From UMGS1387 sp045540015 (GTDB lineage: Bacteria; Bacillota; Clostridia; Oscillospirales; CAG-382), in assembly GCA_045540015.1 (NCBI GenBank), contig JAZQGP010000017.1, positions 1-9,039 of the forward strand: a DNA stretch of 9,039 nt, written 5' to 3'. Of this stretch, positions 6,346 to 9,039 are shown piece after piece. Below the pieces are notes generated by a model, which worked only from the letters and a program-made list of their open reading frames with translations, was not told where the DNA came from and searched no databases. Position numbers and translations under genes: made by a program. The stretch's first letter is position 1, and the number at the start of each line of letters is the position of its first letter.

Positions 6346-6498
6346 ATTTTTTTGTAAACTGATTCAAAAACAATTAATAAACGTCAGCAAAGGCCATTAT
6401 GAGCATGTAGGCGTTGCAGAATATCCGAGTTACAAGGGTTGCTTGCTATGGGAACTGAAATGGCTGTCGCGTGTTCTGCGATTACTGACAAAATGTTT
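6346..6498 (+). pseudogene. Decayed 3' fragment of an SGNH-hydrolase gene
   Basis: Frame 2 reads GHYEHVGVAEYPSYKG, which aligns with QFSHAGVAGHPSDKG of the intact SGNH protein encoded at 6663-8711. At the DNA level bases 6413-6439 match 7293-7319 at 23 of 27 positions. Near 6438 the frame is lost by one base. In the next frame LLAMGTEMAVACSAITDKMF continues the alignment with MEAIGTDLAKTVNVLIGKLL. The catalytic His has become Tyr (CAT to TAT) and the nearby Asp has also become Tyr, so the fragment is non-functional. Nothing corresponding to the N-terminal catalytic Ser block remains. The boundaries are approximate. It is probably what is left of an upstream tandem copy or related gene. Confidence 0.7.
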
Positions 6499-6538
6499 GC
6501 CCCGAAGATATTGATTAATATTTTATATAAGTTGGTGC

Positions 6539-6558
6539 GGCACGGAGTTTTCTGTGCC
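6539..6558 (+). terminator. Terminator-like hairpin after the SGNH remnant
   Basis: GGCACGG (6539-6545) pairs with CTGTGCC (6552-6558), seven pairs including one G-U, around a 6-base loop. It is followed by a T-rich but interrupted tail to about 6576. It lies where the terminator of the decayed upstream gene would be and separates that stretch from the next promoter. Confidence 0.5.
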
Positions 6559-6597
6559 TCTTCGTTGTATGTTTTTAAGTATAATTGCTTATATGTA

Positions 6598-6627
6598 TTG
6601 ACATTTTTCAAAAATATGTGATATAAT
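6598..6627 (+). promoter_or_regulatory. Strong promoter of the secreted SGNH gene
   Basis: Perfect TTGACA (6598-6603) and TATAAT (6622-6627), 18 bases apart, with TGA before the -10 box (extended -10). The leader then reads ATCAAAA at 6634-6640 and CTAAAGGAG at 6646-6654, closely matching the leader of the gene at 8891. Confidence 0.88.
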
Positions 6628-6662
6628 TCTTTTATCAAAATTTCACTAAAGGAGCGAAATAA

Positions 6663-8711
6663 ATGAAAAAGCTATTCAAATCAATTCTTGTTGCTGCTCT
6701 TGCGGCAATGACACTTTGCACCGCAGCGTATGCGGACGAAGCAGAAAAGCCTGAAGTAAAGGTGCTTGTGCTCGGAAACTCACTTCTCAACCATGGTCCC
6801 AATGAAAGTCTTGGCTGGAGTGGAAGCTGGGGGATGGCTGCATCAAGTGCTGATAAAGATTACTACCATGTTCTTCAGAGAATTGTTAATGAAAGCAATC
6901 CCGGTGTCAAGGTGACATTTACTACAGGCAGCGGTACTGCTCTTGAAAGGGCAATAGAGGAAAATTCCGATAAGGACTACACCTCTGACCTTGAGTCTGC
7001 TCTCAAAAATAAGCTCACAACCTTCAAGCCCGATATCGTTATTTTTCAGTTTGCCGAAAATGCAGCTGCAGTATCGACAAAGTCAACTGTAAATGCTTTC
7101 AGACAGTTTGGAGAATACTGCAAGAATACTGTTCCCGGAATACAGGTTGTATACTGTACACCTGCACTCGGCAGCGAAGCAAAGGCAATTGCTATAAGAA
7201 AGGCGGCTGAGGAAACAGGCTGTCATCTTGCAGAGCTTATCAAGTTCAACAAGCCTGAATATAAGGCGGTTGGTCAATTTTCCCATGCCGGTGTTGCAGG
7301 ACATCCGAGTGACAAGGGCATGGAAGCTATAGGAACCGACCTTGCAAAAACTGTAAATGTGCTTATTGGAAAGCTTTTAAATCCCCAACAGGTTGTAGTA
7401 AAGGTTGATAATGTTTTTGTAGACTGCTCCGAATACGGAGTTCTTCCTCAGATTATTGATGGCAGAACCATGGTTCCTTTACGTTCGATTTTTGAAGCAC
7501 TCGGCACAACAGTTGAATGGCACGCACCTACAAGCACAGCTAAATCCACAATCGGTGACGATACGGTAGAAATCACAATCGGAGAAAAGAAGATAAAGAA
7601 GAACGGTGAATATCTTGAAACTGAGCTTGATGTTCCTGCTCAGATTGTTGATAACAGAACTCTTGTACCCGTTAGAGCAATTTCAGAAGCTTATGACTGT
7701 ACCGTTGAGTGGGATGCCGATACAAGAACAGTTCTTATAAAGAAGCCGAAAACACTTGTAAATGTTATCTCAAAAATTGAAAATGATCCCTGTGATAATC
7801 TCACAAAATCCTCCTTCTATGCAGGCGGAGCAATAGAAATTGTAAAAGATCCGGAAGATGATACCAACAACGTAATTCAGTCAAAATCCGTTGCAGACGG
7901 CAAGCGTTATTCATATGTCTGGAGCAAGATGATATTCACCGCAGGTGCTACTTATAAGGTTGAATTTGATGCACGTCTTGTTTCGGGTTATAACGGCGAA
8001 CAGGCTGATAAAGGATATGTAGGTGTATGCTTCCATACAAAGGGCGCTGATAAAGGAGTTGGAGGAGTTTCGGTTACTACAGATAAGTGGTCGCATTGTT
8101 CAATACTGTATACAATTCCCTCTGATTATGAATATATTGAGGATGATGACAGATTCGGTATCTACGGAGACCCCATAAATGATAAGAGTGCCGTGTTCCT
8201 TGTTGACAATATTACTGTTATTCCTATAACAGAAGAAACCATTGCTGCAGAAAAGCAGAAGCAAGAGGAAGAGAAGCTTGCAGCTCTTGCGTCACTTAAA
8301 AAAGTATTTTCAATAAACTACAACAATGCTGATGATTTTATTGCCGAAAATATTGGAGAAACAGTATACGCTGAAAACTCCGTAAAGGGAACAGCTTTGA
8401 ATTCAGATCCTAAGTTCACATATAAAAAGAGTATTGATGTGAATATCGATAATGTTACTACTATTATAATCAAGGCTAAAATCCCTGAAAATGCACAAAT
8501 GGAAATGTTCTTTGGTACTGCTGAAAGTCCCAATCTTGCGGAAGCAAAAAAATTCACAGCAGCCTCTCTCGGAGATGAAATGACAACTTATATTATTAAT
8601 ACTTCAAGGAATTCTGAATGGAAGGGTATACTCAAAACTTTCCGTCTTGATCCTGTAACAAAAGAAGGACTTTCCTTTGAGGTTGAATCGGTTGAGTTTC
8701 TTTCTAAATAA
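6663..8711 (+). CDS. Secreted multidomain protein: SGNH hydrolase plus copper-amine-oxidase-N-like stalk
   Basis: A 682-residue exported protein. The signal peptide is 1-25 (KK start, hydrophobic core, cleavage probably after TAAYA). Residues 32-240 are an SGNH-hydrolase-like domain: block I is LGNSLL with presumed nucleophile Ser40 (GNS rather than GDS), FQFAENA near 128-134 supplies the Asn133 block, and GHPSDKGM (213-220) the catalytic His214. Residues 244-360 form a copper amine oxidase N-terminal-like domain with two similar halves, IDGRTMVPLRSIFEALG and VDNRTLVPVRAISEA, each ending at a VEW; despite its name this domain is mainly a structural or wall-stalk module. Residues 365-522 look like a carbohydrate-binding-type beta domain, 523-548 a charged helical linker, and 549-682 a second beta-rich domain. 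There is no LPXTG anchor. GGAG (6651-6654) sets the start. Deacylation of a surface or dietary polysaccharide is a guess. Confidence 0.88.
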   Translation: MKKLFKSILVAALAAMTLCTAAYADEAEKPEVKVLVLGNSLLNHGPNESLGWSGSWGMAASSADKDYYHVLQRIVNESNPGVKVTFTTGSGTALERAIEENSDKDYTSDLESALKNKLTTFKPDIVIFQFAENAAAVSTKSTVNAFRQFGEYCKNTVPGIQVVYCTPALGSEAKAIAIRKAAEETGCHLAELIKFNKPEYKAVGQFSHAGVAGHPSDKGMEAIGTDLAKTVNVLIGKLLNPQQVVVKVDNVFVDCSEYGVLPQIIDGRTMVPLRSIFEALGTTVEWHAPTSTAKSTIGDDTVEITIGEKKIKKNGEYLETELDVPAQIVDNRTLVPVRAISEAYDCTVEWDADTRTVLIKKPKTLVNVISKIENDPCDNLTKSSFYAGGAIEIVKDPEDDTNNVIQSKSVADGKRYSYVWSKMIFTAGATYKVEFDARLVSGYNGEQADKGYVGVCFHTKGADKGVGGVSVTTDKWSHCSILYTIPSDYEYIEDDDRFGIYGDPINDKSAVFLVDNITVIPITEETIAAEKQKQEEEKLAALASLKKVFSINYNNADDFIAENIGETVYAENSVKGTALNSDPKFTYKKSIDVNIDNVTTIIIKAKIPENAQMEMFFGTAESPNLAEAKKFTAASLGDEMTTYIINTSRNSEWKGILKTFRLDPVTKEGLSFEVESVEFLSK

Positions 8712-8726
8712 TAAATAATGTTTATG

Positions 8727-8755
8727 AGCCGGCATCCGTGATGGTGCCGGCTTTT
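8727..8755 (+). terminator. Intrinsic terminator of the secreted SGNH gene
   Basis: AGCCGGCA (8727-8734) and TGCCGGCT (8745-8752) form a GC-rich 8-bp stem followed by a short T-run (8752-8755), beginning 15 bases after the stop codon. Typical intrinsic terminator on the plus strand. Confidence 0.85.
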
Positions 8756-8827
8756 ATAGAGAACAGTTAATCTTTATAGTACAATTTTACAAAAACACGA
8801 AAATAATTATTAATTTTATATTTGATA

Positions 8828-8856
8828 TTGACAAAAAATTCTATAAGAGTTATAAT
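8828..8856 (+). promoter_or_regulatory. Consensus promoter of the second secreted-protein gene
   Basis: Perfect TTGACA (8828-8833) and TATAAT (8851-8856) at 17-base spacing. The leader ATCAAAA (8863-8869) and CTAAGGAGG (8874-8882) repeats the arrangement seen before the gene at 6663. Confidence 0.9.
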
Positions 8857-8890
8857 GAAAATATCAAAAACAGCTAAGGAGGAACATATC

Positions 8891-9039
8891 ATGAAGAAAA
8901 TTCTTGGTATTCTCATTGCGGTAATGATGGTAGTAACACTTACTGCAACAATGGTAAGCGCTGAACAGGATATCAGCGTAAAGCTTAACGGCGAGGCAAT
9001 CGCATTTGACGTACAGCCTCAGATCGTTGAAGGAAGAAC
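8891..9039 (+). CDS. Secreted protein starting with a copper-amine-oxidase-N-like domain (3' end outside window)
   Basis: Only the first 49 codons are in the window. A signal peptide (MKKILGILIAVMMVV and on to MVSA, about residues 1-24) is followed by a segment reading VKLNGEAIAFD and then VQPQIVEGR. This is the opening of the copper amine oxidase N-terminal-like domain, comparable to the QIIDGR and QIVDNR blocks of the preceding gene product. AAGGAGGA (8876-8883), seven bases from the ATG, is an excellent ribosome binding site. The promoter and leader resemble those of the upstream secreted gene, so both are probably expressed in the same way but from separate transcripts, since a terminator lies between. 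The rest of the protein and its function are unknown. Confidence 0.88.
   Translation, partial: MKKILGILIAVMMVVTLTATMVSAEQDISVKLNGEAIAFDVQPQIVEGR

Larger units (their letters stand above)
6254..6662. other. Long intergenic region with SGNH remnant, hairpin and promoter
   Basis: No intact gene lies between the DUF1540 gene and the secreted SGNH gene. The interval contains a 10-bp palindrome GAAAGCTTTC near 6274, no convincing promoter for the DUF1540 gene, the decayed SGNH fragment (6346-6498), a terminator-like hairpin (6539-6558) and the promoter of the next gene (6598-6627). The open frames visible here on either strand are parts of the remnant or chance. Confidence 0.6.

Noticed and set aside
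6384..6638. 84-codon minus-strand frame in the long intergenic region
   Set aside because: It runs across the hairpin, the SGNH remnant and the strong promoter, with no recognisable motif; the plus-strand remnant explains the region better.
6663..9039. Functional link between the copper ATPase and the 'copper amine oxidase N-terminal' domains of the secreted proteins
   Set aside because: That domain is a structural or wall-associated module and is not itself a copper site; the name is historical, and the genes are separated by other units.
1..9039. CRISPR array, tRNA, rRNA, prophage or intact insertion sequence
   Set aside because: No regularly spaced repeats, cloverleaf, rRNA motifs, integrase or transposase were seen on either strand.

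Overview
The window looks like a chromosomal segment of a low-to-moderate-GC Gram-positive anaerobe of the class Clostridia, probably near the Oscillospiraceae/Ruminococcaceae. The support is the gene families (iron-sulfur L-serine dehydratase, DUF4364, DUF1540, an RNase M5-like Toprim protein, secreted proteins with the 'copper amine oxidase N-terminal' domain), the strong AGGAGG-type ribosome binding sites and the near-consensus sigma-A promoters. This placement is an inference; no rRNA or other phylogenetic marker is present.

Layout. The left edge (1-598, +) is the 3' part of an L-serine dehydratase gene. It faces a minus-strand gene (765-1520) for a membrane protein with an RDD-type N-terminal half and a C-terminal domain I do not recognise; a 13-bp perfect hairpin lies between them. 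Two back-to-back promoters (1553-1612) separate that gene from a plus-strand DNA-deoxyinosine glycosylase (1640-2122). This converges, 4 bases apart, on a large minus-strand gene (2127-4625) for a Cu(I)-exporting P-type ATPase. That ATPase carries a copper-chaperone (CopZ-like) domain at its C-terminus, and the domain has its own perfectly placed internal Shine-Dalgarno and ATG. A divergent promoter pair (4661-4781) then leads rightward into a two-gene operon: a DUF4364 winged-helix protein (4800-5330) and an RNase M5-like Toprim protein (5332-5904). That operon converges, 5 bases apart, on a small cysteine-rich double-DUF1540 gene (5910-6236, -).

The right third concerns secreted proteins. 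Between 6346 and 6498 is a short decayed remnant of an SGNH-hydrolase gene, frameshifted and with its catalytic motif destroyed. It is followed by a terminator-like hairpin and then an intact gene (6663-8711, +) for a secreted protein with an SGNH-hydrolase domain, a paired copper-amine-oxidase-N-like domain and beta-rich C-terminal regions. After a good intrinsic terminator, another secreted protein of the same stalk-domain type begins at 8891 and runs off the window. The two intact secreted-protein genes share a closely matching promoter and 5' leader.

Most genes look like independent housekeeping, stress or surface functions rather than one pathway. I see no CRISPR array, prophage, intact insertion sequence or defence island. 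The observations most worth checking are the CopA-CopZ fusion with an internal translation start, the SGNH pseudogene beside its intact paralogue, the shared leader of the secreted genes, and the unassigned C-terminal domain of the RDD protein.
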